Shown: positions 18,561-27,003, counted from the first letter of the stretch. The stretch: DNA of 64,000 nucleotides from JAHRVQ01 sp029941905 (GCA_029941905.1 JAPYTQ010000010.1:75152-139151), one strand, 5' to 3'. A program made the numbers and translations. Notes: generated from the letters alone by a model not told the origin.

Positions 18561-19838
18561 ATGGACCCGCTCAAAGCTAAGACTGACCGTGTTGCACAGG
18601 ATACTGAGACAACGTCGTCGGTTTACGTGCCTCCCCTGCAAATCACAGAAGGTCAACCACCACCCATCGCCGCGAACGGAGGCTTATCCTACATGTCGTT
18701 CGATCGGAATGGGGATGCGGGAACAGCTGCGGCAACGAAGGTCGCACTCACTCAGATTGCCGAGGGTCAGGGGCAGGTAATTAATGATATGCTCGACAAG
18801 GCTCCCCCAGGCCCTATTGAGACGAAGTGGGGTATAGGATTTCGTCGCTACGCGGAGTGTCTGGAATATATTCGAGCGAACAATATCGAAGCGCCTGAAG
18901 GCGGCCTGGTACTTCCGCTGCGTTACTCCATCCATGAACAACCGTCCTATTCGGTCGTCTCAAGCAATGCACTCTGGCAAGACCCGGCGCGTGAGGCTGA
19001 CGCAAAAGCGCTGCGCAAGGACGAACAGGATAACGTGCGGCGATGTCTTTATTTTCCGCAGGTGATGCGCGACGCGCGACGAATCGAGGAGTACTACCCA
19101 GATCTCTCACCCAACAGCTCAGAGTGTATGGATAGGCTAGGCGTGTCGCTGGCGCACTGCGAATCAAGGTGCGAGAATTTCTATGACGCAGCCGAAGTGG
19201 AGCGTGTGTTCTACCCGGAGATGGAGAAGCTTCTGTTGGAGTTTTTCCCGGACGCGACGGACGCACTCGTGTACAACCATGACGTGTTTGATAAGCACTA
19301 TGAAGGTGACCGAACGGAGGATCAGGACAACAAGAACCCCGGCGTGAACGCCAATTACGCTAACCTGGTGCACAATGACCTGAACGACAACAGCGGCCGC
19401 GTGCGCTGCCGCGAGCTACTGACAAAGAATCTGCGGAATTTCGGGCGTGAGCAACACTATACCCCGGGGCAGGCTGACGCGAAAATGTCGCGGCGATTCA
19501 TGTCAATTAATCTAGCCAAGCCGATGCAGACTGTACGCCAGAACCCATTTGTGCTCTGCGCCTGGCCCTCCTTCGCCGACCAGCCGTACATTACCAATTA
19601 CCGGGTCTACGATGACCGGGTCGGTGAGACAACACGCTTCACCTATCGCCCCGACCACGAGTGGTACTGGATTCCTAATCAAGAGCCGACCGAGGTCTCG
19701 ATGCTCAAATGCTACGACTCTATCACCGATGGTTCCGTTTCACGCTGGTCTTTCCACACTGCCAGCATCGACCCAACCGCGCCGGACGACGCGCCCTGCC
19801 GCAAGAACATTGTTGTCCGATCTTATGTCTTTTTCTGA
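18561..19838 (+). CDS. CmcJ/NvfI-family oxygenase-like protein (putative Fe(II)/2-oxoglutarate hydroxylase or desaturase)
   Basis: A 425-residue protein whose C-terminal half matches the CmcJ / NvfI / AsaB family of small-molecule hydroxylases and desaturases, best known from cephamycin and fungal metabolite clusters. Family landmarks are VHNDLNDNSGRVR (HxD pair H271/D273), a PMQTVRQNPFVLCAWPS strand, RPDHEWYWIP (364-372), KCYDS, FHTAS (H399) and RKNIVVRS (R420). H271/D273/H399 could form the iron site. The N-terminal 100 residues are unassigned. The gene stands alone between xthA and dtd, with GGGAG before the ATG. Its codons look more G+C-rich than its neighbours, hinting at transfer. The substrate is unknown. 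Confidence 0.7.
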   Translation: MDPLKAKTDRVAQDTETTSSVYVPPLQITEGQPPPIAANGGLSYMSFDRNGDAGTAAATKVALTQIAEGQGQVINDMLDKAPPGPIETKWGIGFRRYAECLEYIRANNIEAPEGGLVLPLRYSIHEQPSYSVVSSNALWQDPAREADAKALRKDEQDNVRRCLYFPQVMRDARRIEEYYPDLSPNSSECMDRLGVSLAHCESRCENFYDAAEVERVFYPEMEKLLLEFFPDATDALVYNHDVFDKHYEGDRTEDQDNKNPGVNANYANLVHNDLNDNSGRVRCRELLTKNLRNFGREQHYTPGQADAKMSRRFMSINLAKPMQTVRQNPFVLCAWPSFADQPYITNYRVYDDRVGETTRFTYRPDHEWYWIPNQEPTEVSMLKCYDSITDGSVSRWSFHTASIDPTAPDDAPCRKNIVVRSYVFF

Positions 19839-19873
19839 GAAGGCTAGCGGACAGCATTGACCAGCCCGCCACT

Positions 19874-20311
19874 TTAACCTTCAAGCAAGAAAGTCACAGG
19901 TCCATCATTTACCAGGCTCACCTGCATATCGGCCCCGAAAACACCGGTTGCGACTCGCCCAAACCTGGCCCTGGCGAGCCCAACAAACTCATCATACAAA
20001 CCTTCCGCTAATTCCGGCGGTGCCGCGCTTGAAAACGAGGGCCTCAGGCCCTTCTTCGTATTCGCGGCAAGGGTGAACTGAGAAACCACCAGCAGGTCAC
20101 CCCCCACATCGGTCAAACTCAGGTTCATATGACCCTTTGCATCGGCGAAGATGCGATAGGCAAGCACTTTATTCAGGAGTTTGTCGATGCTTTGAGCGTT
20201 GTCATGTTTCTGAACGCCAAGCAATAGCAAGATGCCGCGCTGAATCTCGCCAACGGTTTCGCCAGCAACAACAACGTCAGCGGACGACACACGTTGAATA
20301 AGACCTAACAA
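19874..20311 (-). CDS. dtd: D-aminoacyl-tRNA deacylase
   Basis: Removes D-amino acids mischarged on tRNA. The 145-residue protein has the DTD motifs SQFTL (77-81) and NDGPVT (135-140), containing the cross-subunit Gly-Pro that excludes L-amino acids. The length is standard. The gene precedes the pip homologue in reverse order of transcription, as in Pseudomonas. Confidence 0.96.
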   Translation of the reverse strand: MLGLIQRVSSADVVVAGETVGEIQRGILLLLGVQKHDNAQSIDKLLNKVLAYRIFADAKGHMNLSLTDVGGDLLVVSQFTLAANTKKGLRPSFSSAAPPELAEGLYDEFVGLARARFGRVATGVFGADMQVSLVNDGPVTFLLEG

Positions 20312-20389
20312 GTCAGCACGCTACTTTAATAGCGTAAAACGTGACTGAAAAAGCACACATGATCATTTATGGATGGTCACTAACAAGGA

Positions 20390-21355
20390 TTACACACCAA
20401 ATTCAGATTCAAACCTCAAAGCCATATCACGGGTTGCGCGAATTAGGGCATCGATCAACGCGGGTTCTGTCGCAGAATGTCCAGCCTCCCTGACAATAAA
20501 CATTTGCGATACCGGCCAGGCCTCATGCAGCTCGAAGGCATTTTCCAGTGGGCAAATCATGTCATAGCGTCCATGAACAACAATACCGGGAATCGACTGT
20601 ATTGCCTCAATGTCATTGATAATCTGATTGTCATCAAGAAAGCAGTTATTCGAAAAGTAGTGCAGTCCGATCAGGGAACGTGCCAGGGCACGATGGGGAT
20701 CGATCATATGTTTAACAAGGCGCGCGTTAGGGTGCATGGTTGAACAATCGGACTCCCAACGGGACCATGCTTTAGCAGCAGCCATCCGTGCTAATTCATT
20801 CGACCCTTCAATTCGATTTTTATATGCTGAAATCAGGTCTCCCCGTTCATTAACGGGAATAGGTGCAACATAATCCTCCCAGTGATCAGGGTAGAATCGA
20901 CTTGCCCCTTGCTGGTATATCCAGTCGATATCACTTTTTCTGCCCAGAAATATCCCGCGCAACACCAGCGCCAGTACGGCATCCGGATAAGCTTCCGCAT
21001 AGACCAGACTCAGCATTGAACCGAAACCACCGCCAAACAGAATCCACTTATCAATTTTCAGGAACGCCCGGACTTTCTCCATATCAGAAAGGAGTTCACT
21101 GGTGTTGTTGTCGGTGAGATCACTATGGGGTTTCGACCGGCCAGCACCGCGCTGATCGAACAGAATAATGCGATATTTTTCCGGATTGAAGAAACAGCGG
21201 CTGTCATATTCGCAGCCCGAACCCGGGCCAGAGTGAACAAATAGTACAGGGATACCATCAGGAGTCCCGCTTTCGTCTACATAGACCTGATGTGTCTTAT
21301 CGACATCAATTGTATGCCTGCTGTAGGGCTTTATCTCTGGGTAAAGTGGTAGCAT
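20390..21355 (-). CDS. pip: Proline iminopeptidase homologue lacking the nucleophile serine
   Basis: An alpha/beta hydrolase of 321 residues, collinear with proline iminopeptidases (S33), which cleave N-terminal proline. RIILFDQRGAGRSKPH, D265 (HGRYDMICP) and H293 (EAGHSATEP) are present, matching Asp266 and His294 of the Xanthomonas enzyme. The nucleophile elbow, normally GGSWGS, reads GGGFGS, so residue 110 is Gly (codon GGT) where Ser110 is expected. HGGPG is also altered to HSGPG. The frame is intact, so this looks like a catalytically dead or repurposed protein rather than debris. It lies in the usual place next to dtd. Confidence 0.85.
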   Translation of the reverse strand: MLPLYPEIKPYSRHTIDVDKTHQVYVDESGTPDGIPVLFVHSGPGSGCEYDSRCFFNPEKYRIILFDQRGAGRSKPHSDLTDNNTSELLSDMEKVRAFLKIDKWILFGGGFGSMLSLVYAEAYPDAVLALVLRGIFLGRKSDIDWIYQQGASRFYPDHWEDYVAPIPVNERGDLISAYKNRIEGSNELARMAAAKAWSRWESDCSTMHPNARLVKHMIDPHRALARSLIGLHYFSNNCFLDDNQIINDIEAIQSIPGIVVHGRYDMICPLENAFELHEAWPVSQMFIVREAGHSATEPALIDALIRATRDMALRFESEFGV

Positions 21356-21407
21356 CGATATGCCTTCGGAACCTTGTTAATTGACTCTTTTCATTAATCA
21401 TACGCGT

Positions 21408-23228
21408 TCAAGCTACTTTATCCCTTCCCGCCCTTTTTCGCTCGCTTTCAGTCAACAGTTTCTTCCTGATGCGAATATTTTTTGGCGTAATTTCAACCAG
21501 TTCATCGTCATCAATGAACTCAATCGCCTGCTCCAGGCTGTGTCTGACGGGTGCATTGAGTACAACAGCCTCATCTGTGCCCGAGGCGCGGACATTGGTG
21601 AGCTGCTTTCCCTTCAGCGGGTTAACGACAAGATCATTTCCGCGAGTATGTAATCCAACGACCTGACCTTCATACACCTCGGTGTTGGGGTCAATGAATA
21701 TTCGGCCCCGCGCCTGTAAATTAAACAAAGCAAAAGCAAGGCTCTTGCCCGTTGCCATACTGACTAACACGCCACTGCTGCGGCCGCCAATGTCCTGGCT
21801 GATTACGTCATCATAGTGCGCGAAGATACTGGTCATAATACCCGTGCCAGAAGTCATCGTAAGGAATTCTGAACGAAACCCAATCAAGGCACGACTGGGA
21901 GAAGTATATTCCAGTCTGACACGTCCCTTGCCATCGGGCGCAAGATTCTTAAGTGCCCCTTTCCTGCGGCCCATCTCCTCCATGACACTGCCTTGATGGG
22001 TATCTTCAACATCAAGCAATACATCCTCAAACGGCTCCTGCTTCCTGCCATCAACTTCCCGGATGATAACTTCCGGCCGGGAAACACCCAACTCAAAACC
22101 TTCCCGGCGCATGTTCTCAATCAGGATAGCCAGATGTAGTTCACCACGCCCGGATACCTTAAACCGGTCAGCATATTCCGTATCTTCGACCCGCAGGGCA
22201 ACATTGTGGATCAGTTCCTGCTGCAGCCGTTCATGGATGTTTCGGCTGGTGACGTATTTCCCATCCAACCCGGCAAAGGGAGACGTATTTACCTGGAATG
22301 TCATGGATATGGTTGGCTCATCAACCACCAGGGGAGGCATGGCAATAACATGATTCGGATCACAAACTGTATCGGAGATATTCAACGGGTCCAAACCTGT
22401 TATACAAATGATATCCCCTGCACCCGCTTCATCAGTTTCTTTGCGTTCCAATCCCTGGTAACCCATCACCTGGAGGATTCTCCCCTTGCGAGTTTTACCA
22501 CCGCTGGAAACAACGGAGACCTGGCTGCCTTTTTTTACCGTCCCTCTCTGTATTCGACCAACGCCGATAACGCCAACATAGCTGTTGTAATCAAGGGCAC
22601 TGATCTGCATTTGAAAAGGTTGATCGAGTTCAACTGCCGGTGGTGGAACATGATCTAATATGGTCTGTAGCAAAGAGCTCATATCATCTTCAATGGCGTC
22701 CATGGACAAGCCTGCGCGACCCTGGATGGCAGAACCATAAACGACGGGGAAATCGAGCTGCTCGTCAGTCGCCCCCAATTGATCGAATAACTCAAACACT
22801 TCATCAACCACCCAGTCAGGCCGGGCACCTTCCCGGTCAATCTTGTTCACCATGAGAATCGGGTGCAGACCATTTGCAAAGGCTTTGCTGGTAACAAACC
22901 GGGTTTGCGGCATGGGTCCATCGACAGCGTCAACAATAAGCAGCACTGAATCCACCATGGAGAGGATGCGTTCGACTTCGCCACCAAAATCCGCGTGACC
23001 TGGGGTATCAACGATGTTGATCCTGTGATCATGCCACTCAAGCGCGGTATTCTTTGCCAGGATGGTAATACCACGTTCCTTTTCGATTTCATTGGAATCC
23101 ATCAAACGTTCAACATCCTCCTCGCCACGCTGTAATGCACCAGCCTGCTGGAGAAGTTTGTCTATTAAAGTCGTCTTGCCATGGTCAACATGGGCAATGA
23201 TGGCGATATTTCTGAGTTTATGGATCAT
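21408..23228 (-). CDS. typA: Translational GTPase TypA/BipA
   Basis: A ribosome-binding GTPase of 606 residues involved in ribosome assembly and stress adaptation. The G1 motif is AHVDHGKT (12-19); EKERGITI, DTPGHADFGGEV and NKIDR follow. The C-terminal half has the BipA-specific domain (VMEEMGRRKGALKN ... LTMTSGTGIM). The ATG at 23228 gives the standard MIHKLRNIAIIAHVDHG start; an in-frame upstream ATG at 23255 lacks homology. It is divergent from the PP-loop gene. Confidence 0.96.
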   Translation of the reverse strand: MIHKLRNIAIIAHVDHGKTTLIDKLLQQAGALQRGEEDVERLMDSNEIEKERGITILAKNTALEWHDHRINIVDTPGHADFGGEVERILSMVDSVLLIVDAVDGPMPQTRFVTSKAFANGLHPILMVNKIDREGARPDWVVDEVFELFDQLGATDEQLDFPVVYGSAIQGRAGLSMDAIEDDMSSLLQTILDHVPPPAVELDQPFQMQISALDYNSYVGVIGVGRIQRGTVKKGSQVSVVSSGGKTRKGRILQVMGYQGLERKETDEAGAGDIICITGLDPLNISDTVCDPNHVIAMPPLVVDEPTISMTFQVNTSPFAGLDGKYVTSRNIHERLQQELIHNVALRVEDTEYADRFKVSGRGELHLAILIENMRREGFELGVSRPEVIIREVDGRKQEPFEDVLLDVEDTHQGSVMEEMGRRKGALKNLAPDGKGRVRLEYTSPSRALIGFRSEFLTMTSGTGIMTSIFAHYDDVISQDIGGRSSGVLVSMATGKSLAFALFNLQARGRIFIDPNTEVYEGQVVGLHTRGNDLVVNPLKGKQLTNVRASGTDEAVVLNAPVRHSLEQAIEFIDDDELVEITPKNIRIRKKLLTESERKRAGRDKVA

Positions 23229-23253
23229 GAATGCTCCCGGACGAAGACGCGGC

Positions 23254-23281
23254 ATTATACATAGTCAAATCAAGGTTTAAA
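23254..23281 (-). promoter_or_regulatory. Putative sigma-70 promoter of typA
   Basis: On the minus strand a perfect TATAAT (-10) lies at 23259-23254 with TTTAAA (-35, four of six matches) at 23281-23276 and a 16-base spacer. It is 26 bases before the typA ATG, so the leader would be short. Confidence 0.45.
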
Positions 23282-23310
23282 GGCCTGTCTGCACCAGTAG
23301 TAACAAATAC

Positions 23311-23338
23311 CTGACATAGAACCAGGATAAGGTATAAT
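23311..23338 (+). promoter_or_regulatory. Putative sigma-70 promoter of the PP-loop/tusA operon
   Basis: CTGACA (-35, 23311-23316), a 16-base spacer and a perfect TATAAT (-10, 23333-23338) lie 41 bases before the ATG of the PP-loop gene. It is one of the best core promoters visible in the window. Confidence 0.65.
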
Positions 23339-23378
23339 CCGCGCCCTTCAAGGTCGCCACAAAAAGCCACAACTGACT

Positions 23379-24431
23379 ATGAATCCAAAACCCCGTCGCG
23401 CAGTCTCACTAATCTCTGGTGGCCTCGATTCCATGCTGGCCACGAAGGTGATTCTGGATCAGGGGATTCATGTCGAGGGTATTAATTTCTACACGGGGTT
23501 CTGTGTCGAAGGCCATACCCATGCGATCCGTAAAAAAGATAAGAAGAAAGAAAAACGCAATAACGCCTTGTGGGTAGCTGAACAACTGGGCATTAAATTG
23601 CATATTATCGACGTTATCAATGAGTACAAGGATGTGCTGCTCAATCCCAAACATGGTTATGGTCAGAACCTCAATCCCTGCCTCGACTGCAAGATATTCA
23701 TGGTCAACAAGGCGCAAGCCTGGGCCTGGATGGAAGAGAATCAGTTCGATTTTATCATTACCGGTGAAGTGGTCGGCCAGAGACCCAAGTCCCAACGCAA
23801 AGAAACCATGCCCATCATCGCCAGGGAATCCGGAGCCGAGGACCGTTTGTTAAGACCCTTATGTGCACGCAATTTACCTGAAACACTCCCGGAACGAGAA
23901 GGTTGGGTGAATAGGGACAAACTGTATGGCTTTCACGGCCGAAACCGCAAACCACAAATCGCATTGGCCGCAGAGTTCGGTTTTGCGGAGTATTCCCAAC
24001 CCGCAGGAGGTTGCTGTTTTCTTACGGACAAGTCCTATTCCGACAAGCTTGGCGACCTCTGGCGTTCCCGTGGAAACCGGGATTATGAACTCGATGACAT
24101 CATGCTGCTTAAAGTCGGTCGGCATATTCGTCCCAGGCCGAACTTCAAAATGATTATCAGTCGAGAAGAAGGCGAAAATAACTACCTTTCCGGTTATAAA
24201 AACGAGTTCCTGACAATGGAGAGCATCTCCCACAATGGGCCTTTGGTTCTTCTGGATGGCGATCCAGCCGCTGAAGATATCACGCTCGCAGCGAGAATCG
24301 TCGCCAGGTACGGCCAGGGGCGAGATGCCGGGCAGGTCGAAGTCGAAATCAGGACCGCCGCAGGTGACTTGCGTAGGGAAACCGTTAAACCCATGGCGGC
24401 GGCTGATCTTGATCCAAATTGGCATGTCTGA
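23379..24431 (+). CDS. PP-loop tRNA-thiolation-like protein with NFACT-R-like domain
   Basis: A 350-residue N-type ATP pyrophosphatase resembling tRNA sulfurtransferases. The PP-loop SGGLDS is at residues 13-18. Two cysteine sites recall the MnmA pair: NPCLDCK (C101, C104) and GGCC (C212, C213). The C-terminal part (about 250-330: FKMIISREEGENNYL ... AARIVARYGQGR) looks like an NFACT-R/DUF814 RNA-binding domain. No THUMP domain is present, so it is not a standard ThiI, although it sits between typA and glnA where Pseudomonas has thiI. It overlaps tusA by 8 bases. Predicted role: adenylation-dependent tRNA thiolation with TusA as sulfur donor; the exact base is not known. Confidence 0.75.
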   Translation: MNPKPRRAVSLISGGLDSMLATKVILDQGIHVEGINFYTGFCVEGHTHAIRKKDKKKEKRNNALWVAEQLGIKLHIIDVINEYKDVLLNPKHGYGQNLNPCLDCKIFMVNKAQAWAWMEENQFDFIITGEVVGQRPKSQRKETMPIIARESGAEDRLLRPLCARNLPETLPEREGWVNRDKLYGFHGRNRKPQIALAAEFGFAEYSQPAGGCCFLTDKSYSDKLGDLWRSRGNRDYELDDIMLLKVGRHIRPRPNFKMIISREEGENNYLSGYKNEFLTMESISHNGPLVLLDGDPAAEDITLAARIVARYGQGRDAGQVEVEIRTAAGDLRRETVKPMAAADLDPNWHV

Positions 24432-24666
24432 GCACCATAATCTCAATACCCGGCGACTATTGTGTCCACTACCGGTTATCAGAACCCAGGACATGATCAA
24501 GAGGCTCAACGTCGGAGATACCCTCACAGTTACCTGCACGGACCCTGGAGCCCTGAACGACATACCAACCTGGTGCCGAATTAATCACCACAAGATCTTA
24601 AAATCAGAAACGATTAAACAGGAAATTTATATTACTATCGAAGTTTGTGCAGACGCACCAATTTAG
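24424..24666 (+). CDS. tusA: TusA-family sulfurtransferase
   Basis: An 80-residue sulfur carrier with the CPxP signature CPLP (C14-P17) and the family GDTLTVTCTDPGALNDIPTWC stretch. It accepts persulfide sulfur from a cysteine desulfurase and passes it on. The start overlaps the upstream PP-loop gene by 8 bases, which suggests that it feeds that enzyme directly. It could be a general TusA or a dedicated paralogue. Confidence 0.9.
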   Translation: MSEHHNLNTRRLLCPLPVIRTQDMIKRLNVGDTLTVTCTDPGALNDIPTWCRINHHKILKSETIKQEIYITIEVCADAPI

Positions 24667-24683
24667 CCCTGACTACCCATTTT

Positions 24684-24700
24684 CGCGCCACGTTGGTGCG
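24684..24700 (+). promoter_or_regulatory. Putative NtrC binding site upstream of glnA
   Basis: CGCGCCACGTTGGTGCG is a 17-base imperfect palindrome close to the NtrC consensus TGCACCAnnnTGGTGCA. It lies 62 bases upstream of a sigma-54-like promoter, a normal enhancer distance. Confidence 0.5.
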
Positions 24701-24761
24701 CTATCCTTCGCTGAAATGCTCCGGATAGCCCATAAATAAAGGGTTTATCTTTGGCTGTCGA

Positions 24762-24777
24762 TAGCATATTCTTTGCT
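24762..24777 (+). promoter_or_regulatory. Putative sigma-54 promoter of glnA
   Basis: TAGCATATTCTTTGCT matches the sigma-54 consensus TGGCAYRnnnnTTGCW, with A for one of the -25/-24 GG pair and a perfect TTGCT at -12. Transcription would start near 24789, leaving a leader of about 40 bases before glnA. Confidence 0.5.
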
Positions 24778-24827
24778 GTCTTTAAATGCAGCAGATCAAC
24801 CCGACTAACCTTTTTTGGAGGACCACG

Positions 24828-26240
24828 ATGTCTGAAAAGACTCTACAACTAATACAGGACAATGATGCACGATGGGTGGACCTTCGGTTTACTGACCCAC
24901 GCGGCAAAGAACAGCATGTCACCAACAGCGCCGCAAAAATTGACGCTGACTTTTTTGACAATGGCGCCATGTTTGATGGTTCATCCATTGAAGGTTGGAA
25001 GGCGATCAACGAATCAGACATGATTCTGATGCCGGATGACGCCACGGCCATTGTGGATCCCTTCACTGAAGAAACAACCGTTAATTTACGATGCAACATC
25101 GTTGAGCCCAGTACCCTTCAGGGCTACGAGCGTGATCCCCGTTCACTGGCCGAACGTGCCGAGGCATACCTGACGTCAACCGGTATTGGCGATACGGCTT
25201 ACTTTGGTCCCGAACCCGAATTCTTTGTCTTCGATGACGTCAAGTACAAGGCCGGTATGAGCGGCGCCATGTATGAGATTGAGTCCGAAGAAGCCGCGTG
25301 GATGACCGCATCGCATTTCGAAGGCGGCAACATGGGCCATCGACCCGGCATAAAGGGTGGATACTTCCCGGTTCCGCCAGTTGATTCAATGCTCGATATC
25401 CGAAATTCGATGTGTTCGGCCATGGAAGCCATGGGGTTGGAAATTGATCTCCACCATCACGAGGTTGGCACGGCAGGTCAGGCAGAAATAGGCGTACCTT
25501 TCAATACCCTGGTCACCAAAGCGGACGAGGTGCAGATTTATAAATACTGCGTTCTCAACGTCGCTCACGCGTACGGTAAGACGGCGACCTTTATGCCCAA
25601 GCCACTGGTCGGCGACAATGGCAACGGCATGCATTGTCACCAGTCAGTCTGGAAGGACGGCACCAACTTATTTGCGGGAGACGGCTATGGCAACCTGTCC
25701 CAGGAAGCCCTCTGGTACATTGGCGGCATCATCAAGCATGCCCGTGCCCTTAATGCATTCTCAAATGCTTCAACAAATTCATACAAACGTCTGGTGCCCG
25801 GCTTCGAAGCACCTTTGATGCTTGTATACTCAGCAAGAAATCGCTCTGCGTCTATCCGTATCCCTTACGTACAGGGTGGTAATCCCAAGGGTGTACGCGT
25901 CGAGGTTCGGTTCGGCGATTGCACTGCCAACCCTTACCTGATGTTTGCGTCCATGTTGATGGCTGGCCTCGACGGCATCAAGAACAGGATTGAACCTGTC
26001 GGTCCACTCGATAAGGATTTGTACGATATGCCTGCAGAAGAACTAAAAGATCTTCCCACGGTGTGCTCATCTCTCGAAATGGCGCTGGACAACCTGAACG
26101 CGGATCGAGCATTCCTGACCGAAGGCGGTGTATTTACCGATTCAATGATTGATGGTTATGTCGACCTGAAAATGGAAGAAGTTACCCGGCTGAACATGAC
26201 AACTCACCCGGTTGAATTCGAAATGTACTACAGCGTGTAG
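24828..26240 (+). CDS. glnA: Type I glutamine synthetase
   Basis: Assimilates ammonia into glutamine. At 470 residues it has the GSI-beta length. Visible are DGSSIEGW, GPEPEFFVFDDV, the NGNGMHCHQSVWKDG metal/nucleotide region and the adenylylation site DLYDMP (Y399), so activity should be tuned by GlnE. The GGAGG Shine-Dalgarno at 24817-24821 decides the ATG at 24828. An NtrC box and a sigma-54-like promoter precede it, and a strong terminator follows. Confidence 0.97.
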   Translation: MSEKTLQLIQDNDARWVDLRFTDPRGKEQHVTNSAAKIDADFFDNGAMFDGSSIEGWKAINESDMILMPDDATAIVDPFTEETTVNLRCNIVEPSTLQGYERDPRSLAERAEAYLTSTGIGDTAYFGPEPEFFVFDDVKYKAGMSGAMYEIESEEAAWMTASHFEGGNMGHRPGIKGGYFPVPPVDSMLDIRNSMCSAMEAMGLEIDLHHHEVGTAGQAEIGVPFNTLVTKADEVQIYKYCVLNVAHAYGKTATFMPKPLVGDNGNGMHCHQSVWKDGTNLFAGDGYGNLSQEALWYIGGIIKHARALNAFSNASTNSYKRLVPGFEAPLMLVYSARNRSASIRIPYVQGGNPKGVRVEVRFGDCTANPYLMFASMLMAGLDGIKNRIEPVGPLDKDLYDMPAEELKDLPTVCSSLEMALDNLNADRAFLTEGGVFTDSMIDGYVDLKMEEVTRLNMTTHPVEFEMYYSV

Positions 26241-26257
26241 GCCAGGCCAAACCTTCG

Positions 26258-26272
26258 AGGAGCGGAGCTCCT
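26258..26272 (+). repeat. Small hairpin after glnA
   Basis: AGGAGC / GGA / GCTCCT is a perfect 6-base inverted repeat 17 bases after the glnA stop. It has no T run and lies upstream of the proper terminator; it may protect the mRNA end. Confidence 0.4.
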
Positions 26273-26316
26273 GCAGCTCTCTGAAAGTCTGGTAAGCGTA
26301 CTGGTTACGCAGTATC

Positions 26317-26350
26317 AAAGCCCCAACTGGCGACCGGTGGGGCTTTTTTT
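26317..26350 (+). terminator. Rho-independent terminator of glnA
   Basis: AAAGCCCCA and TGGGGCTTT form a stem around a 12-base loop, followed by a run of seven T. This is a strong intrinsic terminator about 80 bases after the glnA stop. Confidence 0.9.
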
Positions 26351-26423
26351 GTCAGGTTTTATATGTGCTTTTTGTGGGGTTCTGGGTCAGAATACCCGCT
26401 AACTTATCGATTTGCGTACTTTT

Positions 26424-26978
26424 ATGCTGCCACTTAAATCCCTGTTCTTACCCGGGACAATCCTGCTTCTCATTCTGCCAATCTACGCCCAATCGGCTGA
26501 GGTTTACCGGACTAAAGATGCCGACGGTAATGTCGTGTTTTCAGATCAGCCCAGCGACGAGGCCGAGGTCGTTAAGCTGGGTAAAACCATGAGCTATACG
26601 CCAGCACCCGAACTACAGACGCTGGCATCGCCAGAAGTGCCAGATGAGGTGGAAAAAGGTCCCCAATACACCGAGTTCACCATCACAAGCCCACAGGGAG
26701 AAGAGGCAATAAGGAGTAACAATGGTGATTTGCGGGTTGCCTTCACGCTCAAGCCAACGTTACAGAATAACCACTCCATTGAGTTGTTGATGGACGGAAC
26801 CAGTAAACACACCTCAAAATCAGCTACTGCCATTGAACTGCCTAATGTGGACCGTGGTACCCATTCAATTCAGATGCAGGTTGTTGATGACAATTCAGGC
26901 GAAGTGATATTCTCAAGCGACAGCGTAAACGTTTCGATGATCCGAACAATACAGCGGCCACGCGCAACCCCGCACTAG
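26424..26978 (+). CDS. DUF4124 domain-containing periplasmic protein
   Basis: A 184-residue exported protein. A signal peptide (LKSLFLPGTILLLILPIYAQSA) is followed by the DUF4124 signature AEVYRTKDADGNVVFSDQP. The C-terminal 90 residues look like an all-beta Ig-like domain (LRVAFTLKPTLQ ... IELLMDGTSKHTS). The function is unknown. ATG at 26424 is preferred; a TTG at 26412 is in frame. DUF4124 genes commonly lie between glnA and ntrB in gammaproteobacteria, as here. Confidence 0.8.
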   Translation: MLPLKSLFLPGTILLLILPIYAQSAEVYRTKDADGNVVFSDQPSDEAEVVKLGKTMSYTPAPELQTLASPEVPDEVEKGPQYTEFTITSPQGEEAIRSNNGDLRVAFTLKPTLQNNHSIELLMDGTSKHTSKSATAIELPNVDRGTHSIQMQVVDDNSGEVIFSSDSVNVSMIRTIQRPRATPH

Positions 26979-26986
26979 ATACTATC

Positions 26987-27003
26987 TGCACTATTCTGGT
27001 GCA
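26987..27003 (+). promoter_or_regulatory. NtrC binding site upstream of ntrB
   Basis: TGCACTATTCTGGTGCA is nearly identical to the 17-base NtrC consensus with complete TGCAC and GGTGCA half-sites. It lies 64 bases before a sigma-54-like promoter and about 190 bases before ntrB. Confidence 0.75.

Noticed and set aside
23874..24563. A 229-codon minus-strand frame over the PP-loop gene
   Set aside because: The plus-strand product carries PP-loop and cysteine motifs; the reverse frame has none.
24751..24766. TTGGCTGTCGATAGC as a sigma-54 promoter for glnA
   Set aside because: Only 9 bases separate GG and GC; sigma-54 needs 10. The site at 24762-24777 is better.
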